Counted from the first letter of the stretch, positions 41,069 to 51,266 are shown. The stretch is DNA of 64,000 nucleotides from Desulfovibrionales bacterium (GCA_028715605.1 JAQURM010000002.1:124001-188000); one strand, 5' to 3'. The notes: a model not told the origin generated them from the letters alone. Translations and numbers: made by a program.

Positions 41069-43447
41069 ATGACTGAACAAAAAGAAGAAATAAAGGTCGA
41101 AGAGATACGGGATGAAGGCATTAAATGGCCCGAAGAATGGCCGGTAATTCCTGTGGAAGACACCGTCCTTTTCCCGCAGATGGTTATCCCTTTGACCATA
41201 TCGGATAAGAAACTGGTTAAGCTCATTGATGACGCCCTTTCCGGCGAGCGCCTGGCGGCCGTATTTACAACCAAGTCTGAACCCAAGGGGGAGCTCTATG
41301 ATGTGGGAACCTCGGCTCAAATCCTGCGCATGATGAAGGTCCAGGAAGACCAGGTGCGCCTGCTGGTGCAGGGGGTGGCCCGCATGCGGAATGCAGGCAT
41401 AACCTCCACGGAGCCGTATATGAAGGCCCGGTTAGAACGTCTATATGATAAGATGGCTAAAGACAAAGAGGCCGAGGCCCTTGTTTATAACCTGCGCAAT
41501 CTCTTTCAAAAGATATTGGAATTAAGCCCCCACATCCCTTCTGAATTGGGTACAATTGCCTTAAATATCGAGGATCCGGGGACCCTGTCGGATATGATTG
41601 CCTCCAGTCTGAATATCTCCATATCCGAACGCCAGGACATACTGGAGACCCTGGAGGTCAAGGCCAGACTGGAAAAGGTGATGCGGCTGGTTACCCGACA
41701 GACAGAGATTCTGGAACTTGGCCGAAAGATACACACCCAGGTCAAGGGGGAAATTGATAAGACGCAGCGGGAATATTACCTGCGGGAGCAGTTAAAGGCT
41801 ATTAAGAAGGAGTTGGGTGAAAAGGATGAACTGAGCGTCGAGATAGATGAAATGCGGACCAAGATAGAGGAGAAGAAGCTTCCCGATGTAGTAAATAAAG
41901 AGGCTATGCGCGAGCTCGACCGTCTGGCCAGGATGCACCCCTCTTCGGCCGAATATACGGTAGCCAGGACATATCTGGACTGGATTCTGGATCTGCCTTG
42001 GCATGAAAGCACCGAGGATAGTCTGGACATAGCGGATGCCCAGAAGATATTGGACGAAGATCATTATGATCTGGAGAAGGTGAAAAAACGGATTATTGAG
42101 TATCTGGCGGTAAGAAAGCTCAAGGCCGACATGAAGGGGCCCATCCTCTGTTTTGTCGGGCCGCCCGGTACGGGTAAGACTTCCCTGGGACGATCTGTGG
42201 CCAGGGCCCTGGGGAGAAAGTTTATGCGCATCTCCCTGGGCGGGGTGCGGGATGAAGCAGAGATCCGGGGGCACCGGAGAACCTATATCGGGGCGTTGCC
42301 CGGCCGTATTATCCAGGGCATACGTCGGGCCGGTTCCAATAATCCGGTTTTTGTCCTGGATGAGATAGATAAGCTTGGCGCCGATTTCAGGGGAGATCCG
42401 GCCTCAGCCCTCCTGGAGGTATTGGACCCGGAACAAAATAATACGTTTTCCGATCATTACCTGGATGTTCCGTTTGACCTCTCTAAGGTTATGTTCATTA
42501 CGACCGCCAACCTCCTGGATACGGTTCCGCCTGCCCTTCTCGATCGTATGGAGGTCCTGGAATTGCCGGGTTACACTGACGAAGAGAAGATGCGGATCGC
42601 CCAGAAATACCTTATTCCCAGGCAACTGTCTGAACATGGCCTGAAACCTAAACAGGTACGTTTTGAGAAGAAGGCCATACAGAAGATTATAAGCGAATAT
42701 ACCCGTGAGGCCGGTTTGAGGAATCTGGAGCGGGAGGTGGCGGCTATTTGCCGCGGTATTGCCAGGAAAGTGGCTGCCGGTGAGATGGAGAAGTTTGCAG
42801 TGCGTGCCGAGGCGGTGCCGGAGTTTCTGGGACCACCCCAGTTTTACTCGGAGGTAGCGGATCGTACGGCTGTGGCCGGGGTGGCTACCGGACTGGCCTG
42901 GACACAGGCCGGCGGTGAGATCCTTTTCATTGAGGCGACAAAAATGAAAGGCAATGGGCGGTTGTTGCTCACCGGAAAGTTGGGCGAGGTGATGAAAGAG
43001 TCGGCGGAAACAGCCTTGAGCTTTGTCCGCTCCAAGGCCAAAGGCCTGGGAATCGACGAGGGTTTGTTTGAGAAAAATGATATACACATCCATGTGCCGG
43101 CGGGCGCTATCCCTAAAGACGGACCTTCTGCCGGCGTGGCCATATTTACCGCCCTGGTGTCTCTTCTGACCAATAAGCCGGTCAATAGCCAGGCAGCTAT
43201 GACCGGGGAGATAACTCTGCGCGGCCGCATCCTGCCGGTGGGGGGTATAAAGGCCAAGGTCCTGGCGGCCAGCCGGGCCGGGATAAAGACGATTATTCTT
43301 CCAAAGCGAAACGAGAAGGATATGGAAGAGATACCGGATGATGTTAAAAAAGGCCTGGATTTTAAGTTCCTGACAAGAATGGAAGAGATTATCCCCATAG
43401 CCTTTGCTGGGAAGGGTTCCAGCCGGCGGAAAGGTCGGCATGCCTGA
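41069..43447 (+). CDS. lon: ATP-dependent protease Lon
   Basis: A 792-residue LonA. The N-terminal substrate domain (PVIPVEDTVLFPQMVIPLTI) leads to the AAA+ module with Walker A GPPGTGKTSLGRSVARAL (about 363), Walker B VFVLDEIDKL, and the C-terminal protease domain with catalytic Ser in KDGPSAGVAIFTALVSLL (about 686) and Lys in RILPVGGIKAKVLAASRAG (about 729). It degrades misfolded and regulatory proteins in the cytoplasm. It overlaps the PHP gene by eight bases. Confidence 0.98.
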   Translation: MTEQKEEIKVEEIRDEGIKWPEEWPVIPVEDTVLFPQMVIPLTISDKKLVKLIDDALSGERLAAVFTTKSEPKGELYDVGTSAQILRMMKVQEDQVRLLVQGVARMRNAGITSTEPYMKARLERLYDKMAKDKEAEALVYNLRNLFQKILELSPHIPSELGTIALNIEDPGTLSDMIASSLNISISERQDILETLEVKARLEKVMRLVTRQTEILELGRKIHTQVKGEIDKTQREYYLREQLKAIKKELGEKDELSVEIDEMRTKIEEKKLPDVVNKEAMRELDRLARMHPSSAEYTVARTYLDWILDLPWHESTEDSLDIADAQKILDEDHYDLEKVKKRIIEYLAVRKLKADMKGPILCFVGPPGTGKTSLGRSVARALGRKFMRISLGGVRDEAEIRGHRRTYIGALPGRIIQGIRRAGSNNPVFVLDEIDKLGADFRGDPASALLEVLDPEQNNTFSDHYLDVPFDLSKVMFITTANLLDTVPPALLDRMEVLELPGYTDEEKMRIAQKYLIPRQLSEHGLKPKQVRFEKKAIQKIISEYTREAGLRNLEREVAAICRGIARKVAAGEMEKFAVRAEAVPEFLGPPQFYSEVADRTAVAGVATGLAWTQAGGEILFIEATKMKGNGRLLLTGKLGEVMKESAETALSFVRSKAKGLGIDEGLFEKNDIHIHVPAGAIPKDGPSAGVAIFTALVSLLTNKPVNSQAAMTGEITLRGRILPVGGIKAKVLAASRAGIKTIILPKRNEKDMEEIPDDVKKGLDFKFLTRMEEIIPIAFAGKGSSRRKGRHA

Positions 43448-44288
43448 TCTGATCGATCTCCATTGCCATACCACGGCCTCGGATGGAAGCCTGACCCCGG
43501 CCGAACTGGTCTGTAAGGCGCGGGAAAGCGGCCTCAAGGCCGTGGCCATTACCGATCATGATACGGTAGAAGGTGTGGGTGAGGCCCTGGCTGAGGGGGA
43601 GAGGCTTAATTTCGAGGTTATACCCGGTATTGAGATCAGCGCGGAGATACCCTCCGGCTCCATGCACATACTGGGTTATTTTATCGACCATAACTCTTTA
43701 GAGCTGCTTGCGGTGCTCCGGAAACTGCAGGATTCCCGGGAAACCCGCAATCAGCGAATAATAGAAAAACTCCATTCCCTGCACATGGAGGTAAGCTACG
43801 CAGAGCTTTTGCGGGTAGCCGGAGGCGGACAGGTGGGCCGGCCGCATATTGCCGAGCTCCTTGTACAGAAGGGTTTTGCCCCCAGTTTACAGGCGGCCTT
43901 TGATATTTATCTCAAGAAGGGGCGACCGGCCTATGTAGAGAAATTTCGCCTTACGCCGGCCGAGGCCATTAAACTCATTACCCGGGCCGGTGGGATGGCT
44001 GCGCTGGCCCATCCCGGATCTTTAAAAAAATCTCCGGAAGAGGTGGAGAAGGTAGTAGGCGAGTTAGAAGCTGCCGGTCTCAGGGGATTGGAGGTCTTCT
44101 ATACCGAACATGCACCGGAACAGACGCGGGGCTATCAAAGGATCGCCAGCAGGCATCATCTTATACCTACAGGGGGTACGGACTATCATGGAGACTATAA
44201 GCCCGGAATTAAACTAGGTCGGGGGCGGGGGAGTCTGCGTATTCCTTATGCGTTGTTGGCTGATATGAAGAAAAAAATGGGCAAGTGA
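43440..44288 (+). CDS. PHP-domain phosphoesterase (RNase AM-like)
   Basis: A 282-residue PHP protein with complete metal-site motifs: DLHCHTTASDGSLTPAELV, AITDHDTVEGVGEA, VIPGIEISAEI, MHILGYFID, AALAHPGS and GGTDYHGD. It matches the family of nucleoside 3-prime,5-prime-bisphosphate phosphatases. The ATG at 43440 lies inside the end of lon, so translation is coupled. It is a paralogue of 18302-19183. Confidence 0.92.
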   Translation: MPDLIDLHCHTTASDGSLTPAELVCKARESGLKAVAITDHDTVEGVGEALAEGERLNFEVIPGIEISAEIPSGSMHILGYFIDHNSLELLAVLRKLQDSRETRNQRIIEKLHSLHMEVSYAELLRVAGGGQVGRPHIAELLVQKGFAPSLQAAFDIYLKKGRPAYVEKFRLTPAEAIKLITRAGGMAALAHPGSLKKSPEEVEKVVGELEAAGLRGLEVFYTEHAPEQTRGYQRIASRHHLIPTGGTDYHGDYKPGIKLGRGRGSLRIPYALLADMKKKMGK

Positions 44289-44301
44289 GGTAAGACGGGT
44301 T

Positions 44302-44874
44302 TTGAAGGTTATCGGCATCTATTCCAGCCCGCGGGTCGGCGGCAATTCGGATCTGCTCCTTAAGGAGATGCTGCGCGGGGCTGCCGAGGCCGGGACGTCA
44401 GTTGAAGAAATATTTCTCCGGGAGTTCCACTTTGCTCCCTGTATGGAATGTAGTTCCTGCAACGAGACCGGCGAATGCGTGGTCCAGGATGATATGCAGT
44501 TGATCTATCCCGGGCTGGAATCCGCAGACCGTATTATTATTGCTTCACCGGTATTTTTTTACAGTGTTACGGCCCAGCTTAAGGCCATGATCGACCGCGG
44601 CCAGGCCCTGTGGTGCAAGAATGCCTATCTCCGCCAGATTCCAGCGCCGGAGGTGAGCGGCCGCAAGGGTTTTTTCCTGTCTGTGGGCGGCACCAAGGGC
44701 AAAAATCTTTTTGATTGCTCGGTCACCACGGTGCGTGTCTTTTTTGAATCCATCGGCATTGCCTTCGTGGGATACCTTGGTTATCGCCGGATTGATCACA
44801 AAGGGGCCATACTGGAACATCCCGCCGCCCTGACCGAGGCCTTTGAGGCCGGGAAGAGGTTTTGCCGGGAATGA
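44302..44874 (+). CDS. NADPH-dependent FMN reductase/iron-sulfur flavoprotein-like
   Basis: A 190-residue flavodoxin-fold protein. The FMN-binding loop is YSSPRVGGNSDLLLKEML, the cysteine segment CMECSSCNETGECVVQDDM follows near residue 47, and IIASPVFFYSVTAQLKAMID is typical of the family. Members reduce quinones or iron with NAD(P)H, or carry an iron-sulfur cluster on the cysteines. Start is a TTG with GAGGTAAG upstream. It overlaps the MBL gene by four bases (ATGA). Confidence 0.87.
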   Translation: MKVIGIYSSPRVGGNSDLLLKEMLRGAAEAGTSVEEIFLREFHFAPCMECSSCNETGECVVQDDMQLIYPGLESADRIIIASPVFFYSVTAQLKAMIDRGQALWCKNAYLRQIPAPEVSGRKGFFLSVGGTKGKNLFDCSVTTVRVFFESIGIAFVGYLGYRRIDHKGAILEHPAALTEAFEAGKRFCRE

Positions 44875-45638
44875 TCGAGGTTATCGTAGCCGGTTCCGGT
44901 ACCGGCGCCCCGTCTCTGCGCCGGGCCGCGCCCTCTACCTGTGTTAGGCACAACAATTATACACTGCTTCTCGATTGTGGCTCGGGTACGCTGCGTCAGC
45001 TACTAAAGGTCGGGATTTCCCCTGAACAAATCGATGCCATTTTCTTAAGCCATTTCCATCCCGATCATGTGGGAGACTTGGTGCCTTTTCTTTTTGCGAC
45101 CAAATATAACCTTGGCTACCGGCGCACCGTACCATTTACTATATTAGCGCACGGCCGGGTTACCAGCCTGTATGAAGACATGAAGAACGCCTTTGGCCAT
45201 TGGGTGGTGCCGCCGTCAGGCCTCATGCAGATTCAAGAACTGGAGGCAGACACAAGGAAGATCATCCCTCCGGGCGACCTGAAACTGAGTTTTTCTCCAG
45301 TGCCGCACACCCCTGAGAGCCTGGCCGTTCGTATCGATACGGAAGATGGCCGGTCAATAGTCTATTCCGGGGACACGGATTATTCGGCCGGTTTGATTGA
45401 ACTGGCTAAAGATGCGCATCTCTTTATCTGCGAGTGCGCCTGTCCTGAAGGTATGAAGATGGAAGGGCATCTGACCCCCTCCCTGGCCGGCCGGATGGCT
45501 GCGGAAGCCGGTTGCAAGCGGCTGATGCTGACGCATCTTTATCCGATCTGCGATGATAGTAATTTAATCGAACCCTGCCGCCGCCATTATGATGGTGAAT
45601 TAATCATAGCCGAAGACCTTCTTAGGCTTGTTATCTGA
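44871..45638 (+). CDS. Metallo-beta-lactamase-fold hydrolase
   Basis: A 255-residue MBL protein with LSHFHPDHVGDL (HxHxDH), the second-site His in VPHTPES, SGDTDYSAGL, and a final LTHLYPICD. The order resembles RNase Z/ribonuclease BN-type or AtsA-like hydrolases; the substrate is not clear. ATG 44871 overlaps the previous stop. It ends the lon-PHP-flavoprotein-MBL cluster. Confidence 0.9.
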   Translation: MIEVIVAGSGTGAPSLRRAAPSTCVRHNNYTLLLDCGSGTLRQLLKVGISPEQIDAIFLSHFHPDHVGDLVPFLFATKYNLGYRRTVPFTILAHGRVTSLYEDMKNAFGHWVVPPSGLMQIQELEADTRKIIPPGDLKLSFSPVPHTPESLAVRIDTEDGRSIVYSGDTDYSAGLIELAKDAHLFICECACPEGMKMEGHLTPSLAGRMAAEAGCKRLMLTHLYPICDDSNLIEPCRRHYDGELIIAEDLLRLVI

Positions 45639-45676
45639 TAGCTGATGGCTGACTGCCGACCGCTGAAAGCTTAATC

Positions 45677-46663
45677 TTACTTGCGGCGGGTAATTATGTA
45701 ATCAGCCAGTCCCAGAAGTATATCCTTGGTCGGGGAGGGAGGGAAGACGGAGAGGCTATCCCTTGCCCTTTCGATCGATTTCTGTGCCCGGGCATAAGCA
45801 TAGTCAAAACCGCCATATTTTTCAATCAGTCCTCGTGCGGTGATGAAATCATCCTGACTGATGTGCTCCTGCATGAACAGCTTTCTCAGCTTATCATGGT
45901 CGGCCTTTGTGCTCTTATCTAGGGCAGAGATAAGAGGCAGGGTGACCTTGCCCTCACACAGATCATTTCCCACTTTTTTGCCAAACTCCTTTATGTCTGC
46001 CGTATAGTCCAGGACATCGTCGGTCAACTGGAAGGCTATCCCCAGATTTTCACCATAGGAACGCATGGCCTCTTCTTTTTCAGCAGGCACATTGCCTAGG
46101 ATGGCGCCTACTTCACAGGCGGCGGCCATGAGAACAGCCGTCTTGCGATGTATAACCTGCATGTATTCATCTTCGGTAATTTCAAGGTTTTCGGCGTTGA
46201 GTAATTGCAGGACTTCTCCCTCGGCCATGAGGGTGGTGGCCTTTAAGAGGGCCTCCATGATGCGGATATTGCCCTGGAGGGCAGAAATGAACAGGGATTT
46301 TGAATAAAGGAAGTCGCCTACCAGGATAACCGCTTGATTCCCATAAACATCTTTGGCCGGGGCCTTTCCCCTGCGGATTTCCGCATTATCCACCACATCG
46401 TCGTGTAATAGTGTGGCCGCATGGAGATATTCAAAAATGGCGGACAGGTCAAACTTATGGTCACCGTGACAGTCGCACATCCGGGCTGATAGGATCATCA
46501 GGAGCGGACGAATGCGCTTGCCCCCGCTAAATAATATATAGCGGCTGACGTTCGAGATAAACGGTACATGGGAGGACAGATTATGGGCTATAGCCACTTC
46601 AATACGTTGGAGATCATCTTTTACCAGGGATAAGAAATGGTTACCGTTCACGGCGTGCAACAT
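45677..46663 (-). CDS. Polyprenyl diphosphate synthase (IspB-like)
   Basis: A 328-residue trans-prenyltransferase. It has the two Asp-rich motifs: LLHDDVVD (first) and FQLTDDVLDYT (second), plus SGGKRIRPLLMILSARM. It makes the long prenyl chain of the respiratory quinone. The 38-base gap to the convergent MBL gene holds a short CAGC repeat. Confidence 0.93.
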   Translation of the reverse strand: MLHAVNGNHFLSLVKDDLQRIEVAIAHNLSSHVPFISNVSRYILFSGGKRIRPLLMILSARMCDCHGDHKFDLSAIFEYLHAATLLHDDVVDNAEIRRGKAPAKDVYGNQAVILVGDFLYSKSLFISALQGNIRIMEALLKATTLMAEGEVLQLLNAENLEITEDEYMQVIHRKTAVLMAAACEVGAILGNVPAEKEEAMRSYGENLGIAFQLTDDVLDYTADIKEFGKKVGNDLCEGKVTLPLISALDKSTKADHDKLRKLFMQEHISQDDFITARGLIEKYGGFDYAYARAQKSIERARDSLSVFPPSPTKDILLGLADYIITRRK

Positions 46664-46969
46664 AGTCTAAAAGTAGGTCGTTGTCAAAAAGATTCTCCTT
46701 AAAAATCTTACAATTAGAGGCTGTTGGGATTTGCCTATCTAGTGTTTATCCGGAAACTACCGTTTCCGGTCGTGCCATAGGCAGATTCGCCGGGGAGAAA
46801 AAAATCTAAGACAAGCAACACATTAAGCTGAACGCTGATAGCTGAGTGCTGATTGCTCCATCCGGAATCCTTGGGTTTCCAGATGGGAACTATCTATGCC
46901 GGAGACTTAAATGTCTATTTGGAGACCGGAAATAATTGTTGACCTTTTTAGGTCTTTAATGATAGCCTA
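46664..46969. repeat. Intergenic repeats upstream of the fdh promoter region
   Basis: Holds TCCGGAAAC-TAC-GTTTCCGG (46749-46769), GGCAGATTCGCCGGGGAGAA (46780-46799), a CAGC/CTGA array (46828-46857) and an imperfect copy of the TCCGGAAA repeat (46858-46890). No gene is seen. Confidence 0.6.
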
Positions 46970-47013
46970 TTATGAAATAAATAAATGTTGGTTATGAAAT
47001 AAATGAATTTTGG
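46970..47013. repeat. 22-bp tandem direct repeat upstream of fdhA
   Basis: Two adjacent 22-base units starting TTATGAAATAAAT and ending TTGG (46970-46991 and 46992-47013) differ at two positions. A regulator site spaced by two helical turns is a reasonable reading. Confidence 0.55.
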
Positions 47014-47053
47014 TTGAGTCCCAAGAACTGCAAAAGAAACTTGTGGTAAATTA

Positions 47054-47069
47054 AGTGAAACATATCACA
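47054..47069. promoter_or_regulatory. CRP/FNR-like palindrome upstream of fdhA
   Basis: AGTGA-AACATA-TCACA matches the TGTGA-N6-TCACA consensus of CRP-family proteins in nine of ten positions. It lies 220 bases upstream of fdhA. No promoter could be placed with confidence between it and the gene. Confidence 0.45.
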
Positions 47070-47289
47070 AATTAATTTTGAAGGGCTGTTCTTTGTTGAG
47101 TTTCGCTGACTAGTGGTTGGACAGAACGTGTAAGCATCTCTTCCTTATACGGTAGATAACTTCTGGAGAGTTTGTATAAAAGTTGACATAATTATGAAGA
47201 GAGAAGGGGGGTGGGTTAAAGATTAGCTTGCATGTTGCCGATAAGTCTAATGTTAAGGTAAAAACTTTTGACGAAAGGGGGACGCTATT

Positions 47290-50200
47290 GTGAAAATCTC
47301 ACGTCGTAACTTTATCAAGGCCTCCGGCGTGGCCGCAGCAGGGCTGGGACTGAGCCAGCTCGGCTTTGACCTCTCCCCGATAGAGAGTTATGCGGCTGAA
47401 CTCAAGATCAAAGGCGCCAAGGAAACCACCCATGTCTGTTGCTATTGTTCGGTGGGCTGCGGCCAGATCTCCCATGTATCAGAGGGAAAGTTAATCAACT
47501 TTGAGGGAGACCCTGACCATCCCATCAATGAAGGGGCCCTGTGCGCTAAGGGGGCGGCAAGTTATCAGATTGCCGTCAACGAAAATCGTCTAAAAAAGGT
47601 ACGTTATCGCGCCCCATACAGCGCCAAGTGGAAAGAGGTGAACTGGGATTGGGCCCTGGAAAAGATAGCCAGGAACATTAAAAGAGACCGAGACGCCAGT
47701 TTTACAGAGAAGAATGCCGAAGGGAAGGTGGTCAACCGAACCAACCGCATTGCCTCGGTGGGTAGCGCTGCCCTGGACAACGAGGAATGTTGGCTGTATT
47801 CGAAGTTCCTCCGGTCTCTGGGGCTGGTTTATATCGAGCACCAGGCCCGTATCTGACACAGCGCCACTGTGGCGGCTCTGGCAGAGTCGTTCGGACGCGG
47901 TGCTATGACGAACCACTATATAGATTTCAGAAATGCCGATGTCATCTTAAACATGGGCAGTAATGTCTGCGAAAATCACCCTGTGTCTTACAAATGGATA
48001 AAGGCAGCTCAGGATAAGGGGGCGGTATTTATCCATGTTGATCCCCGTTTCACCCGCACTTCGACCAAGGCCGATATCTACGTCCGGCTCCGTTCAGGAA
48101 CGGATATCGCCTTTTTGGGCGGCATGATCAAGTACATCCTGGATAATAATCTTTACGATGAATTTTACGTCAAAGGTTATACTAACGCCTCTTTTATCGT
48201 TACCCCGAAATACAGTTTTAATGACGGTCTGTTCTCAGGCTATGATCCGAACAAGAGGGCCTATGATGCATCAACCTGGGCCTTAGAAAAAGATGAAAAT
48301 GGGATTCCGAAAAGAGACCTGACCTTACAAGATCCCGGATGTGTCTTCCAGCTTCTGAAGAAACATTATTCCCGTTACACATTGGAGAAGGTCTCTCAGA
48401 TCACCGGAACCCCTGCCAAGGACTTGGAAAAAGTTTATAAGGTCTATGGTTCTACCGGCGCTCCTGATAAGGCGGGTACAGAATTATACGCCATGGGTTG
48501 GACTCAACACACGGTGGGTGTACAGAACATCCGGGCGATGTCCATGATCCAAACCCTTCTCGGAAATATGGGAATTGCAGGCGGCGGGGTCAATGCCCTG
48601 CGCGGAGAGTCCAACGTCCAAGGTTCAACCGATCAGGCCCTGCTTTATCATATCATACCCGGGTATTTGCCGAACCCACGGGCTCAGTGGGCGACGCTCG
48701 CCGATTATAACAAGACTACGCCTTCTTCCAAAGATCCCCGGAGCGTCAACTGGTGGAAAAACCGGCCCAAGTATGTGGCCAGCCTTTTAAAGTCCTATTA
48801 TGGGGATAAGGCCGTCAAAGAAAATGATTTCGGATATGCGTGGCTTCCCAAACTGGATCCCACTCAGGATGCCTCATGGCTAAATCTCTTTGACGAGATG
48901 TATAAGGGGGTCTTTAGTGGCTTTCTTGCCTGGGGCATGAACCCGGCCTGTTCAGGCGCCAATGCCGGCAAGGTCCGACAGGCCCTGTCCAAACTGGACT
49001 GGATGGTCAATGTCAACGTCTTTGATAGTGAGACAGGGTCCTTCTGGCAGGGGCCGGGGATGAACCCCAAAAAGATCAAGACAGAGGTGTTCCAGTTGCC
49101 CTGTGCTGCTTTCCTGGAAAAGGAAGGCAGCATCAGTAACAGCGGCCGGTGGATGCAATGGCGCTATAAGGCCGTTAATCCTCCGGGGGAGGCAATGCCG
49201 GATGGGGATATCATTTATGAACTCTTTAAAAAGGTCCGGAGTCTGTATGAGAAAGAAAAGGGCGCCTTCCCCGCACCAATCCTGAGTTTGAAATGGGATT
49301 ATGAAACTAACGGACATTTTGATATCCATAAGGTAGCCAAAGAAATCAACGGGTATTTTCTGGAAGACATACCGGAACATCCGGTGGACAAGAAGGCTTA
49401 CAAAAAGGGGACCTTGGTGCCAAGCTTTGTCTTTCTGCTGGATGACGGTCGGACATCATGCGGCAATTGGATCTATTCCGCCAGTTACACCGAGGCCGGC
49501 AACATGGCTGCGCGCAGGAAAAAATCTGATCCCACCGGGTTAGGACTATATCCGGAATGGAGCTGGACCTGGCCGGTCAACCGGAGGATCATATACAACC
49601 GCGCCTCAGTGGATCTGGAGGGAAATCCGCGTGATCCCAAACGGCCGTTACTTAAGTGGGATATGGAGGCCAAGAAGTGGCTCGGTGACGTACCGGATGG
49701 TCCGGCGCCTCCTATGGGCGCCAACGGCATATATCCCTTTATCATGAAACCCGATGGAGTGGCTTCTGTCTTCGGACCGGGATTAAAGGATGGGCCATTC
49801 CCTGAGCATTATGAGCCGCTGGAATGCCCGGTTGAGCGGAACCTGATGTCCGGCCAGCGCATTAACCCGGCTATTAAGATTTATGCGGGAGATTTGGATA
49901 AGTTTGCCACTTGCGATCCTAAATACCCGTTGGTCTGCAGCACTTACCGGGTTCCGGAGCACTGGCAGACGGGTGTGCTGACCCGGTGGCTTCCTTGGCT
50001 TATTGAAGCCGAGCCGCAGATGTTCTGCGAAATGAGTTATGAGCTGGCGGAGCTTAAGGGTATCCAAAATGGAGAGCCGGTGGTCGTGGAGACGCAGAGA
50101 GGCAGTGTAGAGGCGGTGGCTATCGTAACCCACCGTCTTAAACCCTTCCAGATCGCGGACCAGACTGTACACCAGATAGGCATTCCCTGGCATTTTGGCT

Positions 50201-50349
50201 GGAGATGGCCGGAGAGTAAGGACTTCTCACGGGGGGGAGACAGCGCTAACCTGTTGACTCCCACGGTAGGCGATCCCAATACCATGATTCCGGAATCCAA
50301 GGCCTTCATGGCTAACGTCCGCAAGGCAACAAGAAAGGCGAGGAGGTGA
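47290..50349 (+). CDS. fdhA: Formate dehydrogenase catalytic subunit, selenoprotein with in-frame UGA
   Basis: A molybdo/tungsto-pterin enzyme of 1019 residues. It begins with a twin-arginine signal (SRRNFIKASGVAAAGLGLSQ), then a [4Fe-4S] motif CCYCSVGCGQ with CAKGA. At 47854-47856 a TGA lies within ARI-U-HSATVAALAESFGRGA, which corresponds to the ARV-U-H site of known formate dehydrogenases, so it is read as selenocysteine and not as a stop. The rest continues with MTNHYIDFRNADVILNMGSN to the C-terminal pterin-binding domain. Start is GTG 47290 with AAAGGGGGA upstream. With fdhB it should form a soluble periplasmic enzyme; no membrane gamma subunit is present. Confidence 0.96.
47873..47889 (+). 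promoter_or_regulatory. Candidate bacterial SECIS hairpin
   Basis: CGGCTCT-GGC-AGAGTCG folds into a seven-pair stem (one G-U) with a GGC loop. The loop Gs lie 24 and 25 bases after the UGA, close to the spacing of loop guanines in E. coli fdhF, which SelB recognises. It lies within the fdhA coding frame. Confidence 0.6.
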
Positions 50350-50354
50350 TCTGA

Positions 50355-51095
50355 ATGGCTGGTAAATCATTTTTCATAGATACAAGTTTATGTACGGCCT
50401 GCCGGGGCTGCCAGGTAGCCTGCAAGCAGTGGAATAAAAATAAGGCAGAGGTGACTACCCAGCGAAACTGGGGCAATCATCAGAACCCGCCGGATTTCAC
50501 CTCTAATACCTTTAAACTGGTGCGGTTCAATGAGTTGGAAGAGGGTGGCACGGTAAAATGGTATTTCTTTCCTGACCAGTGCAGGCATTGTATTGATGCG
50601 CCCTGTATGGAAATGGCCCAGGGGCTTGGGTCCAAGGCTATTACCCGGGATGCGGCTACCGGCGCTGTCTTGTTTAACCCTAAAATAAAGGTCAGCAAGA
50701 CTGATTTCGAGGAGATCCGGTCGGCCTGTCCCTATGACGTCCCGCGCCGGAATGAAAAGGCTGGGACTATGGCCAAATGCACTATGTGTATCGACCGTGT
50801 CACCAACGGCCTGTTGCCTGCCTGCGTCAAGACCTGTCCATCCGGCGCCATGAATTTCGGGGATCGGGACAAGATGCTGGCTTTAGCCAATAAGAGGCTG
50901 GAAGAAGTTAAGAAAAGGTATCCCAAAGCGCAACTCCTTAATGCGGATGATGTGCGGACTATCTTTTTGGTAGTTGATGATCCTGTAAAATATCACAAAT
51001 TCGCCGCGGCGAGCGACACCTTTGGTGTCACCAGGCTGGCAGCCATCAAGAAAATGATACGGCCTCTGACCAATCTGGCGAATTGGCCGGGTTAA
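50355..51095 (+). CDS. fdhB: Formate dehydrogenase iron-sulfur (beta) subunit
   Basis: A 246-residue electron-transfer subunit with four cluster-binding cysteine sets: CTACRGCQVACKQW, CRHCIDAPC, CPYDVPRR with CTMCIDRV, and CVKTCPSGAM. It begins five bases after fdhA. It has no membrane segment, which fits the soluble FdhAB type of sulfate reducers, exported with FdhA through the TAT system and passing electrons to a periplasmic cytochrome. Confidence 0.95.
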   Translation: MAGKSFFIDTSLCTACRGCQVACKQWNKNKAEVTTQRNWGNHQNPPDFTSNTFKLVRFNELEEGGTVKWYFFPDQCRHCIDAPCMEMAQGLGSKAITRDAATGAVLFNPKIKVSKTDFEEIRSACPYDVPRRNEKAGTMAKCTMCIDRVTNGLLPACVKTCPSGAMNFGDRDKMLALANKRLEEVKKRYPKAQLLNADDVRTIFLVVDDPVKYHKFAAASDTFGVTRLAAIKKMIRPLTNLANWPG

Positions 51096-51103
51096 GAATC
51101 AAG

Positions 51104-51142
51104 CATAATGGGGGTGACACGCCTAGTGTCACCCCCATTATG
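51104..51142. terminator. Perfect 17-bp hairpin between fdhB and fdhE
   Basis: CATAATGGGGGTGACAC (51104-51120) pairs base for base with GTGTCACCCCCATTATG (51126-51142), loop GCCTA. There is no T-run, so it may be a terminator, a transcript-stabilising stem or a partial stop that lowers fdhE expression. Confidence 0.6.
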
Positions 51143-51266
51143 TCATTAGTCCATGGTCGTTTGTCACTGGTAAAAGCGGTCAATCTTCCGCAGTTAACCA
51201 ATGACTAATGGCCAGTTGCGACACCTATATTTTACCAAAATCCCGCGTAGCAAATGGTTATATATA

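Noticed and set aside
47290-47856. A separate 188-aa protein ending at TGA 47856
   Set aside because: The frame continues without a gap into the conserved formate dehydrogenase sequence and the TGA lies at the known selenocysteine site.
47862-47876. Alternative hairpin GCCA-CTG-TGGC as the SECIS
   Set aside because: It begins within eight bases of the UGA, too close for SelB recognition, and its loop lacks the GG pair; the hairpin at 47873-47889 has better spacing.
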